Assembly: GCA_950295325.1 (NCBI GenBank)
Contig: OX485803.1
Span: 26,279,554-26,343,553, forward strand
DNA: 64,000 nucleotides
Reading direction: 5' to 3'
Origin: Polytrichum commune
Taxonomy: Eukaryota; Streptophyta; Polytrichopsida; Polytrichales; Polytrichaceae
Position 1 is the first letter of the stretch. Every line of letters begins with the position of its first letter. A program made the position numbers and the translations under genes. Under the pieces are notes generated by a model that was not told the origin of the DNA, did not search any database, and was given only the letters and a program-made list of their open reading frames with translations. Below, one piece after another: positions 11,525-21,095 of this stretch.

Positions 11525-12097
11525 GCCCGGGGGTTGGACACTTTATACCACGTATGAACTAACGTGAATGTAAGAAGGAGTATTGTTTGAGAGATTAGCA
11601 TACATAGTATACATAAGGGAAAGGTATTATTTCTCTCTAGTGTGTACAATTAGATATGCTATTAAGAATTCTAAAGAAAAAATAGATTTACAAAAAGGGG
11701 CTCCAAGGTTCAAAGGAAAAAATTGACAATTAATGTGTAAGTCCAATTCATGATTTCATTCATTGTTATCATATGGTATTAATCCCGAATGATTACATTG
11801 TCCATTCTTCTTAGAATTTGCATCTAAGTTCTAGGTTTTTACAAATTAAAGGCTCTTGGAGCGTTCATAGGAACTCTTAAATTTGACCCCTTTTTCATTG
11901 TGGCTAAGGTAACGTGCTTGATTTTTTTTATAATTTTTTTTTTATAATTTGTTTTTGGTTTGTTTGTTTGATCCAATCGTTGAGTCACATGCTATGAATG
12001 GAAAAATGTTAAATGACTTTGTCTTTGGATATAGGGGGTTTGATTTCATAGTGGCCCATGCATATCTTTTAGGTTTTCAATGAAGGGTCCACTCCCA
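11525..12097 (-). mobile_element. hAT-type MITE, 739-bp family, internally deleted copy
   Basis: The reverse complement of this interval aligns along its length with the 739-bp elements at 16750-17488 and 25611-26349. It has the terminal block TTGGACACTTTATACCACG, then the interior with TGTCCATTCTTC and GTGGCTAAG, then the other end near CAATGAAGGGTCCACTCCC. About 160 bp are missing, mostly from the 3' part of this interval. The right end abuts the TIR of the next element, so the original target duplication cannot be read. Confidence 0.65.
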
Positions 12098-12498
12098 GGC
12101 CCCCAAGTAAGCAACTCCCGTATTATATGGCCTTAATTATGATCACTTATAGTGCATTTTAGTCCAATTTCAAGTGATATAATTTGTTTTAATGTAGAAA
12201 ACTCTTGTAGCTCTTCTAACAAAGAATGAAGAATGATATTTATATATAGGAAATGAATATTCCTTGAAGCATATAATTGCATTAAAAACCTAATTATATG
12301 ATTTTAAATACAAGTTCCATAGGCCAAACTACCCAATTTTTTTTCTTTTATAATAAAATTTTAAGATTTTATTATTATGAATAAAACATTGCCAATGACT
12401 TTTAATTGAATTGGAAGTAACTACTCGTGTGGGTCTTTTAAAATTATGCATAGGCACATGTTTTTTTTTTTTAAATTCAAAATTTTATATACATTGTG

Positions 12499-13812
12499 CT
12501 CGGGGGGGGGGGGGCACTGGCGAAAAACGTAGGAACTACGTGCGATAAAATATAGGGTCTTGTATAAAAATTTGGCGTAAAATTTGTAAAATTATTAGAT
12601 GTAGTATAGGGTGCTCTGGGATTGTGAAACATGATTATATGTAATATAGCATTTGATAAAACATGATTAAATTACCTAAGTGGTACATATAAAATAGCAT
12701 GGAGAAAAAACGATAGTTTCAAAAATTAAATACTTTGCCACCAAAATATGGCATGTTCTATATAGGAAGGGTTCAAAAGATAAGGGTGAAGGTTGGTACT
12801 AAGTGGGGCAATTGTTGGCAACCCATTGACTTGATGAAACGTGCAATCCATAACGGAAATAGAGAAACGCTCTTCCCAACTGCTATGGCTTACCTCCATT
12901 GGTTCAAAAAACAGCCGGGTCTCAACAAATATAAGTATGTTGAGAGTGACTGTGTGTGGGTTGATGTGGATGCTATTATCTCAATTGTGTCTCTAGTGTA
13001 TGAATCAACTAGCAAAATCTACACCTTAGATGAGGTAGATGCAAACTCATTGAGTGAGTTCATTTCAAATAAAAAATAAAACCTGCTAAATTTGTACTAT
13101 CTCACACATGTGGAGATATAATTTGGAAAAAGGGCTTAATGATCATTAGTATACCTAGAAATCTGTAGTAGTCATTTCAGTTTGAGTACCCTCATATCTC
13201 CCACATGTGTAAATGGTAGCCTAGCTAGTTTAGGTGGATTTTGCTTGCATGGCGTGGGATTTTCCTCCAATGTGTAGGATTGGAAGATCAAGGCATCAAT
13301 TGTAGGGCTTCTGCAAACCTTGTAAATGTGACTTTGAGACACATGTGGTTGGCCTGTTCCCTAAGACCTCAAGGTTTCTAACTGTGTTATCCAACACAAC
13401 TTTTATTTGTTGGCTCGTGTTGCTTAATGACATGTAATTGCAATCTTTTGTTGTTATTGTTTAGTGTTTTGCTTTGCCCGGACTTCAGTGTGACCCTGAA
13501 CCCTAAACCCTAGTAAATGTTTGTTTCTCTTACTCTGTACACGTGCTTCTAACGAGAATTCTACTGTATCATACACTTTAAGGAATGGGGGCAATCAGGG
13601 GAAAAAAATTACATATAAGTAATATAGGGTACCATAAAATCAACCATCCAAGAATTTATAATTACCAATAGGGTGCAAATAATCACAACAATTTATCATT
13701 ATTTCAAATATTAGCATCCCTTATAATCCTTTCTCATAGGTAAATAGCCCCCATTTTAATAGGTCATTATCGCAAGTGTATGCAAAATATACAAGGGAGT
13801 GCCCCCCCCGAG
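12499..13812. mobile_element. 1,314-bp element with G-tract TIRs and 8-bp TSD
   Basis: The ends are CTCGGGG...GCACT on the left (13 consecutive G) and AGTGCCCCCCCCGAG on the right, a perfect inverted pair apart from G-run length. It is flanked by an identical 8-bp duplication ACATTGTG (12491-12498 and 13813-13820). The intact copy of the host repeat at 30378-30967 lacks the insertion, which confirms the borders. An 8-bp TSD fits hAT-like transposons, but the G-tract TIR is unusual and the encoded ORF is not a recognisable transposase. It probably moves in trans. Confidence 0.8.
12735..13079 (+). CDS. Unknown protein in the G-tract TIR element
   Basis: An open frame of 114 residues inside the 1,314-bp element. 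No known domain is recognised. It is clearly related to the minus-strand frame at 54138-54458: both have a G-x2-WG-x-C-x2-PIDL start, a Y-L-x2-F-x-K block, K-Y-x2-S-D-x-[VI]-W-[VI]-DV, and an ending close to L-D-x-V-[DN]-x-NSL-x-EF. The spacing between these blocks is the same in both copies. Conservation of protein pattern between two otherwise dissimilar DNA contexts suggests a real coding family. The frame may extend upstream as a fragment, because the homology begins near the first Met. It could be the C-terminal domain of a transposon-borne or captured host protein. Confidence 0.5.
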   Translation: MPPKYGMFYIGRVQKIRVKVGTKWGNCWQPIDLMKRAIHNGNRETLFPTAMAYLHWFKKQPGLNKYKYVESDCVWVDVDAIISIVSLVYESTSKIYTLDEVDANSLSEFISNKK

Positions 13813-13978
13813 ACATTGTGAAGTTCTTTAAAATAATAAATAATTATGAAACCCAATTTTTGTAACATTTTATTTTATTTTGTCTTCACCCAATTTTTTG
13901 GATTTTTATTTTTTTATAATTTGATATAATTTTTACAAAATCTGATGACTAAAATGTTTTAATGTTGATGCTCCCTGC

Positions 13979-15047
13979 TTATAATATGGGAGTTGCATAT
14001 TTGGGAAAATATGTAGAGTGACATTTTGAAAAATGAAGATGCCAATATGTAAAGTTGAACCCCTTATAGACAAAACTATTCAACGTTACCTAAAAATATT
14101 GATGCTAGAATTAGAAGCTTAATTTTTACATAATAAAAGTATATTCAATATTAGGATTGTAACTCCCACGGATATTATAGAGTTTTTTTTATTTGATGTT
14201 GATAAAAGACTAGTATAAAAATATTGTGAAGGACAAGTGCACGAGATGTCCAATCAATCAAATTTTGGTTTAATATCTTTCATGTCGATGAATTTGGAAA
14301 TCATCAGAAAAATCAAAATCTACCAAGAGTTGATCCATGTGGTGTTATTAGATCTTGCAAGAGATCATCTAGATGATATGCCAAAAACAATGTATGCATT
14401 TCACACTCAAGCTCGTGAATTACAAAGTTTGTTCCAGAGAATAAAGCATATGGACACAACAACACATGATGAGGAAATTAAAGGAACTAAATTGGAGTTG
14501 ACCACATATGAAGAGTTTCCCAGTACTGCCAACTCCAATTTGGTTCCTCTAATTTCCTCGTCATGTATTATTATATCTATATATTCTATTCTTTGGAATA
14601 AAATTTACAATTAACAAACTCAAATGTGAAATGCATACATTATGCTCAGCATGTCATCTAGATTATCTCTTGCAAGAAGTGATAACACCACATGGATCAA
14701 CTCTTCGTAGATTTTTATTATTCCGATGTTTTTCAAATTCATTGGCATGAAAGATAATAAATCAAACTTTGATTGATTAAACATCTCATGCACTCGTCCC
14801 TCATGATATTTTTATGCTTGTCTTTTATCAAAACCATGTAAAAAAACTCTATAATATGTGTGGGAGTTACAATCATAATATCAAATATATTTTTATAATG
14901 TAAAACTTAATCTTCTAATTCTAGCATCAAGGTTTTTAAGAAATGTTAAATAATTTTGTCTATAAGGGGTTCAACTATACATATTGGCATCTTCATTGTC
15001 GAAAATCCCACTCTACATATCCTCCCAAATATGCAACTCTTGTATTA
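13979..15047. repeat. ~1.07-kb near-palindrome (foldback)
   Basis: Sequence from 13979 rightwards matches, inverted, sequence from 15047 leftwards over arms of about 520 bp. The centre is near 14513 and the unpaired loop is only about 25 nt. Landmark pairs include GGGAGTTGCATATTTGGG with CCCAAATATGCAACTC, GATGCCAATATGTA with TACATATTGGCATC-like sequence, and GGAAATTAAAGGAACTAA with TTGGTTCCTCTAATTTCC. The outer ends contain facing TIRs of two T-family elements. Transcription would give a long imperfect hairpin RNA. Confidence 0.75.
14237..14614 (+). other. Open frame spanning the palindrome centre, unlikely gene
   Basis: A 125-residue frame crosses the centre of the inverted repeat, so its two halves are encoded by opposite strands of the same ancestral sequence. 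The first ~85 residues look protein-like (for example ELIHVVLLDLARDHLDDMPK) and could be a remnant of a coding segment of the duplicated element. The rest is the antisense of that segment. No domain is recognised. Confidence 0.25.
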
Positions 15048-15645
15048 TATGGCCCTGATTATAATCACTTATAATGCATTTTAGTTCAATCTCGAGTAAT
15101 ATGATTCATTTCAATGTAGGAAACTCTTGTAGCCCTACTAACAAGAAATTTAAAAAATATAATTATGTATAGGAAATGAATATTCCTTGAAACATATAAT
15201 TTCATTCAAAACCTATTTATATGAGTTTTTTTTAATACATGTTCCATAGGCCAAACTATCCAACTTTTTGGATTAAAAAAAATAAAAATTTATTATTTTT
15301 AATTATGAATGAAACATTGCCAATGACTTTTATTTTTAATTGGAGGCAATTACTTGTGTGGATCTTTTAAAAAAAGGCATAGGCATAGGTTAAAAAAATA
15401 TCTGTTTGAAATTTTTATATACGTTGTGGAGTTTTTAAAATGATTTTATTATTTAAATTAAAAATAAATATGCAACCAACTTAATCCACATCTCATTTTG
15501 TTTAATTTGGTCTTTATCCAAAATTTTGGCTCTTTTATTTTTGTATAATTTGATGAATGTTTTATAAAAGTCATTCTCTAAACCGTTTTAATGCTGATGC
15601 CCCTTGCGTGTGATATGAAGTTGCGTACCTGGCCCCAAGCTGTAC
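15023..15645 (+). mobile_element. ~600-bp TIR element (family T), copy 2
   Basis: Begins near CAACTCTTGTATTATATGGC and ends near GAAGTTGCGTACCTGGCC, the inverted ends of the T family. It is collinear with copies at 12098-14005 and 30378-30967, sharing blocks such as GGAAATGAATATTCCTTGAA, CCATAGGCCAAACTA and CCAATGACTTTTA. It is AT-rich, non-coding and uninterrupted. Confidence 0.75.
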
Positions 15646-16749
15646 GGTGAAGGCCATCATTGGAGGTAAAATTTTATTTATCAAACTAATGAATCAAGAT
15701 GGCAGTTTAAAATTTTGGGAGAAATTTGAACTTGGACCTTTAGGGGTTAACATTCATGGACACCACATTAACGCATGTTATAATGATATTCAACTATGTG
15801 TTTAATATATAAAAACCATTCTTAGTTCAATAATGAACACAATTGGGAGGATCATATGCAATCAGTCAAAGAGAAAGATATGTTGTCTATATTTTGACAT
15901 CCTTCAACTTTTGCCTCTCGACTTCTCCTCTCAAGTTTGTAATGACATTTTTCATGATTTGCAATCACTAAGTGCATAAGACATTCTTAGTGCAATCCCA
16001 TAGCCAAACTTGGATGTGAAGTTGGAGGTGCTCACAATAGGAGGTCCACATACTTATGGTAAATTTTTGGCTATGGTGAAGAATGACTTGAAGGTTTTCA
16101 GTTGACGCCATGAACACAAAGTTCTTGGTGGCTCTTGATGGAAAGCTGCAGTGTGGCAGCTGGCTATGGTGGGTGGTCCAAGCCAAGAGCTCAAGTTGGC
16201 AGAAGAAGTGTTTGTTTTGCAAAGATATTGCAAAGCTTTTACTCGACATGCTCTAACTTAATTATGCTCCAACAACAAAATCTCATGGAACATTGGGGGA
16301 ACTTTGATCAGGAGCATGGTTGACGTTTACCTTCATCATCAACAACGAGATATGTGCATCTCAATCTTTACAAATCAAAACTGAGTAATTCCATAATTTT
16401 GACAAGTTCAAAAAAACAAGTATTTTTTGAAAATGTGAATACTAGTGCTTCAAGCATTTCTATTTGTACTTGTCATTTTAGTCATTTTGTAGGTGATTAC
16501 ATTTTTTAAAAGAACGTGGACATGATGTGTGCAAACATTTGGCATCATAATGGACATATTAAAGTGGGGCTGGCGTGTCGTGATAATTTAGGCCGGAATT
16601 GGCTAAAAGGTCTGAAGTTATCTCAATACTAGTTTCAAGGCTAAGTTATTTTTCAAATTGTTTATTTAGAGCTCACTCTTGTTTAACTGCAAAAGAGGCT
16701 CCAACATACAACAATCTTCCTTGGAATTCTGACCTAGCTTGAGATTGGG
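15646..16749. other. No gene recognised
   Basis: Short open frames on both strands at 15968-16323 overlap and lack domains. No terminal repeats or RNA genes are seen. Confidence 0.4.
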
Positions 16750-17488
16750 CCCGGAGGTGGACTCTTCATTGGAAACATAAATGACATGCGCGGGTCACTA
16801 TGAAATTACACATCCTATATACAAGAAGTTTATAAAAAAGAAAAAAGAAAAAGGTATACGTACTAATGGCAAGCTAGAAAATGAACTCATTTATTTATAC
16901 TCAGCTTTTCGATCTAATGTGATATGCCTCCACTACATATACAAGATATAAATCATGTATCAAATATGCCTTTAGAACATGTAAAATCCATGTTCACTTT
17001 CAAATGAGACATTCATTAAACATTTCTTCATCCATAGCATGTAACTCAAACTTGCATCAAACAAACAATGAAATGATTATAATAACATAGCCGCAATCTA
17101 GAGAGCAAAACTCAAGGGAGCCCATGAGCACTCCAAAAGCATCTAGCTTGTCTTATAATTCAAGTGCGAATCTTAACAAGAATGGACAAGAGAGTAATTG
17201 AGGACTATTATCATATGACAATCATGGATGAAAATGTGAATTAGATGAAACCAATACATCTTTTGTCAAAAAATTCTCTAAACCTTGGGGCATCCTTTTG
17301 TACATCTACCTTAAATTACTTCAAAATACATAATAGTCTTTTTAAATGTAACTATAGAAAAAATTAATACTTCTCCTTATGTATGCTATATATATTATGT
17401 ATACTATGTATACTAATGCCTCAAATAATACCCCTTCTTACACTCACGTTACTTCGTACGTGGTATGAAAAGTCACCCCTCCCCCTCA
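16750..17488 (+). mobile_element. hAT-type MITE, 739 bp, complete copy A
   Basis: Flanked by an identical 8-bp duplication AGATTGGG (16742-16749 and 17489-17496). The ends carry inverted repeats: GGTGGACTCTTCAT on the left, and its slightly mutated complement near ATGAAAAGTCACCCC on the right. It is exactly the same length as copy B at 25611-26349 and collinear with it throughout. An 8-bp TSD with C-rich ends fits the hAT superfamily. A block that reads IEDYYHM in both copies may be a relic of coding sequence from an autonomous parent. Confidence 0.85.
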
Positions 17489-17586
17489 AGATTGGGTACT
17501 TGACCTTAATTATAGTGCCTATCTCCAAGTTGGATAAATAATAAATAAATAAATATGAAAGATGAAGGAGAATTTAAGAAGAAGAA

Positions 17587-19190
17587 TGTCACGATATGCG
17601 GCGTCGGCGGTCACATCTTATCCGTTGGGTTTCATCCATTTAGATTTGGATGGATGAATCTTATTTGTGGAGAGGAAGGCTCCTAAGTGAGGAGCCTCCT
17701 CCTTGGCTTGACATTCTTGCCAAGTCAAGTCTTGTGAGTGAGTGTGTGGAGAAAGCTTGTGTGAAGTGAAGATTGCATGTTTTTGCAATAAATCTTGAGT
17801 TCTTCTCCCCCTACTTACACTCTTGGATTCTCCCGTGGTGGAGTAAGAGATAGTTTGATTCATTGTGTGCATTTGAAGAGAGGTTTAAAGCTCTTATGAG
17901 TATTTGATTCTATTCCTTCTCACTTGATAAGAATGCTTCATTTTTTTATTTTTTTATTTTTTCTTCTTGATTCTTGACATTTAACGCGCAAGGGGGTGCG
18001 TGGGGGCAATGAGCGACGAAGTTCCGGAGTTTTGGAGCGGAGAAAGCCGCAGATTGTTGAAGCAACAAGAAGAAAAAGATTTTCTTGTAAATGTCACATC
18101 AAGTTGAAGTATGGTGAGAAATCCTTGAATTTTCCACGGAATTTTGTGTTATTTTGTTCACATTCAAGTTTGAATTCGAGACATTGATCTTTGGAAGCGG
18201 AGTTGCGATTCTAAATAGAAGATTTGAATCAAACAATCACAAAAAAAATCGAATAAAAAAAAGAGGGGGGGGAGGAGCTCTCTGGGAGCCGGAGCCCCTT
18301 GGCTCCTCCCGGGCTGCCTGGCTGCCTGGCTGGCCGGCGTCTGCCGGCTGCATATTATTATTTATTTATTATTATTTGTGTTCTAATTAATTAGTTAATT
18401 AATTAAAACATTTTTATTTTTTATTTATTTTATTTTTCCTTTCAACTTCTAATATATTTTTTTCTTTCTAAGAGATTCATTTCTTGGGGATTAAGAAAGA
18501 CGGATTTTGGCGGAAACTTTGTTTTCATTAATTAAGAATACAAGATGAAATCCAAACCTCTTATGAAATATTAAGGTACTTGGGATTTCTTTTAGGGGTT
18601 GTGTCACACGAAATTTCCGAGGGGGTGTTATTGGAGATTGGGTGGCATGTGGAATTTCCGTTCGGCCTAAAATAAATTATTATTAAGGTCAAATTGTGTT
18701 TGTCAACACATATTCGACCCTAAGGAGGCATTCTTAGGAATTCGTGGGGGAGATGAGAGATGTGCATAAATGACATTTCATTTTCCTAAACAACAAGGCT
18801 CTTCATTTGACCACCAACTGCAAGCATGAGCCAGTTGGTTGCGGTCACTTACAGTTTCTGCTTAAGTGTTGTTTTTGGGAAGATGATCCAATGATGTTAT
18901 TGCATTGTTCTTTGTATTTTGTTTTGGTACCTTCCCTTGTGGCGGGCTGAAGTGCTGGAGTGTTCCAACATTGCCCTATTTTTGTGTTGTCCTAGAATGT
19001 GATAGGATATTGTGGGGGTGAGGTCGGAGTAATGACCGATGGGACCCTTGTGTTTGCACCAAGTGGGCGGTGCTTGTATTCCCTTATGGTGAGGCTGAAT
19101 TGATGACCAACATACCATAAGTTTGGTGGTGTTTGCAGGTGCAGGTTGTTTTTTACTTTTGACCCTTTACCTTGATACCACATTAGTTTA
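17587..19190 (+). repeat. 5' LTR and leader of the methyltransferase-bearing gypsy element
   Basis: Starts TGTCACG and is homologous, in opposite orientation, to the sequence preceding the minus-strand gag at 4060-5552. It contains a T-rich stretch near 17940-17962, a GC-rich island at about 18268-18350, and a GCAGGTGCAGGTTG block shortly before gag. The right border is uncertain by some tens of bp. It does not resemble the sequence after the polypurine tract at 25447, so the matching 3' LTR is either lost or of a different type. Confidence 0.55.
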
Positions 19191-19196
19191 GGTTGT

Positions 19197-19214
19197 TGGC
19201 TCCAGTGACCGAAC
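19197..19214 (+). promoter_or_regulatory. Candidate primer-binding site
   Basis: TGGCTCCAGTGACCGAAC lies between the LTR-like region and the gag start at 19228. It begins with TGG, complementary to the CCA end of tRNAs, as primer sites do. I could not assign the tRNA, and it is not the common initiator-Met site of plant gypsy elements. Confidence 0.3.
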
Positions 19215-19227
19215 CCATTGCGGGTTT

Positions 19228-19353
19228 ATGGTTACAACTCGGAGCCAATATTATCGTTCTCCGTCTCCGGCATCATCGGAAGGTCGATCCTCGGACCTCT
19301 TGGACGTTGAACCAGTGGTAGCACCGGACTCTCTAGGGCCTTATGAGGAGTGA
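19228..19353 (+). pseudogene. Gag start, cut short by a stop
   Basis: An ATG at 19228 opens a frame whose first residues match the minus-strand gag start at 4025, so this is the true gag initiation codon. After 41 residues it meets TGA at 19351. The frame then continues without a shift into the 458-residue frame starting at 19369. Compared with the minus-strand copy, about 80 residues of N-terminal gag are missing here, so the stop lies beside a deletion. Confidence 0.65.
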
Positions 19354-19368
19354 ACGGAGGCTCATTGG

Positions 19369-20745
19369 ATGAAGCTGCGCCAAGTGGAGCGGTACTGGGA
19401 AACTCGGGTTGAGTTGGTATTCGCATTGAAAGAAGGCGCAACTTCCAGTTTGATGGCCGTCCCTGAGGTTAATTCGGAGGTGCCGGAAAGAGTTTATGTG
19501 GTGGATGTGGAGGGAGCTTCTCCTGGTGAACCCAAGGATAAGAGTTCTGCTCCCACTGTGGCGAGTACGTCGAGTCCAATTCTTCCACTCTCACGTTATG
19601 CCCAAGCTACACAGGCGGCATTAGCTTTTTTAGGGGTTCCGCCTAATTTTGATCCACTGCAGGAATTCCAACTCCATTTGGAGGAGAAATATGGAGGTTT
19701 CCGCCGAAATCAGATGCAGAGGATCCAAGACTTTCGACGGGAGAAAGATGACACACTTCGTACCAAGTACACGAGGTTCACCCGTGTCCACCAGTTGATG
19801 GTATTGTACCCCCAGCAGTTACACCCGAATGCCATTCGTGGGTGTTTCTCATGTCTCCCTCGTGATGTCACACTCATCAGTGAGGCTGACTTACGACACT
19901 TGGGTCCGGTGGATATGGTGATTGCGGGATGGCCATGCCAAGGCCACTCACGTGCTGGAGCAGGCCGAGGTTTAAAGGATCCCAGGTCTAGCCTTTTCTG
20001 GGACCTCATCCGGCTTATACAATGGTCGTTTACCCACCAACCTTCCCCTCCAGGGTATATCTTCGAGAATGTACCTTTGTTGGGAGATTCTCGGGACAAG
20101 GTGTTGGAAGGCGATCATTATGTTCGTCAACACCTTGGAGATCTTATTTTTGTGGATGCCGCAAGCATTGGTTCTTATGCCCACCGGCCTCCGTGGATTT
20201 GGACCAACCTCGCACCGTCATCTACTTTAGCTGCAACATTTTTTGTAGTGCGTCCACCTTTTGATCAAAAAACGGACGATATCTTGGATCCAAACCAGAC
20301 CTCTTTGCCGGTTGTTCGAGATGATTTACCCCTGTTGACATTGGTCAATAAAGTGGGGGCACCACGGCGGGTCTTTCCCACCTTTATGACGTTTCCACAG
20401 TCATTCGCATTCCACGATCGGGGATCGGGTATGGTGTGGGATTCTCACACCAAACCATTGGCTGACGAATGGGAGCGGGCCATGGGATTCCGCACTGGCA
20501 CCACCGCAGCTCTTGGCTTTTCTGAGGGCCAACGACGTTTCGTGTTGGGCCAAGCCATGGATCTTCATACCATGGTGTGGACTGTTGGTTTATGCCTTGC
20601 ATTGCACGGCATCATGGTGACCAGTTGTTGTCTCTTGGGGCAGAGGATTTTGGTTAGGAGGCATAGCGGTCTACATCTATGGAGAAAGGAATTGAGGTCA
20701 TGGTTGGAGAAGCCGAACGAATCTTTCGATTCTAGCAGCAGGTGA
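19369..20745 (+). CDS. Gag fragment fused in frame to a C5-cytosine DNA methyltransferase
   Basis: A single open frame of 458 residues. Residues 1-139 are gag, including the ERYWETRVEL and YGGFRRNQMQRIQDFRREK blocks shared with the minus-strand copy. Residues about 140-414 are a C5-methyltransferase domain: the segment before motif IV; motif IV WPCQGHS with the nucleophile Cys190 (codon 19936-19938); motif VI FENV with Glu233; a motif VIII-like AHRPPW (271-276), where the usual second Arg is Pro; a target-recognition-like stretch; and a motif X-like RRFVLGQAMD (389-398). The order IV-VI-VIII-X is that of DNMT1/DNMT3-type enzymes, not the permuted DRM order, and the sequence around motifs VI-VIII looks most DNMT3-like. 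Motifs I-III, which bind S-adenosylmethionine, are largely missing. The fusion therefore seems to be an internal deletion and is probably inactive. It lies upstream of reverse transcriptase. Confidence 0.85.
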   Translation: MKLRQVERYWETRVELVFALKEGATSSLMAVPEVNSEVPERVYVVDVEGASPGEPKDKSSAPTVASTSSPILPLSRYAQATQAALAFLGVPPNFDPLQEFQLHLEEKYGGFRRNQMQRIQDFRREKDDTLRTKYTRFTRVHQLMVLYPQQLHPNAIRGCFSCLPRDVTLISEADLRHLGPVDMVIAGWPCQGHSRAGAGRGLKDPRSSLFWDLIRLIQWSFTHQPSPPGYIFENVPLLGDSRDKVLEGDHYVRQHLGDLIFVDAASIGSYAHRPPWIWTNLAPSSTLAATFFVVRPPFDQKTDDILDPNQTSLPVVRDDLPLLTLVNKVGAPRRVFPTFMTFPQSFAFHDRGSGMVWDSHTKPLADEWERAMGFRTGTTAALGFSEGQRRFVLGQAMDLHTMVWTVGLCLALHGIMVTSCCLLGQRILVRRHSGLHLWRKELRSWLEKPNESFDSSSR

Positions 20746-21095
20746 TATAAGAGCTCCGAGCTCAACAAGTTTATACTGCTTTGGCTTCTTCACCTCCGGT
20801 GGTGGCTTCATCATCACATATTGGTGGTGATGAAGAAGGGATGGACTCTATTGCTAGCACGGGGGTTGGGGGCATGGTTAATGTCCCTTCCTCTCAGTAG
20901 CAGTTAGAGTCCGTGCTAGCACTAGGTGGCTCTCCTCTGGTGGAGAGGGAGACCACAAAGTTTGATGATTGGCCATTGGAATTAGGCCCTCATCTCACTG
21001 GTGCTGAGGCACGGAAAGTATGAGGATTTATTTGCTCGTACTGTAGGTGTTTTTATTTTAGCCTTCAAGATCTTCAAGGTTATAAAAGAAAACCC
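20746..21095 (+). pseudogene. Spacer between methyltransferase and reverse transcriptase
   Basis: The plus strand reads as a degenerate linker with blocks such as PPVVASSSHIGGDEEG and WPLELGPHLTGAEAR, broken by several stops and frameshifts. No protease motif is visible, although a protease would be expected between gag and reverse transcriptase. It may have been lost in the same deletion that removed the gag C-terminus and methyltransferase motifs I-III. Confidence 0.45.

Larger units (their letters stand above)
12098..14005 (+). mobile_element. ~600-bp TIR element (family T), copy 1, split by an insertion
   Basis: The left TIR has GCAACTCCCGTATTATATGG near 12111 and the right end has ATAATATGGGAGTTGC near 13980, an inverted pair. 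The left ~400 bp (12098-12490) and right ~190 bp (13821-14005) match copies at 15023-15645 and, in reverse, 30378-30967. They are separated by a 1,314-bp insertion with its own 8-bp target duplication. No coding capacity is evident in the T element itself. The superfamily is not determined because the target duplication is unclear. Confidence 0.75.

Noticed and set aside
13488..13514. Interstitial telomere-like motif (CCCTGAACCCTAAACCCTAG)
   Set aside because: It is only about two and a half degenerate units, too short for a telomeric array. It resembles plant telo-box words and lies inside a transposon.
14237..14614. Genuine 125-residue protein
   Set aside because: The frame crosses the centre of a palindrome, so its second part is antisense of the first.
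19197..19214. Firm tRNA primer assignment for the gypsy element
   Set aside because: The site starts with TGG but does not fit the 3' end of a tRNA I can recognise, so only a candidate is listed.
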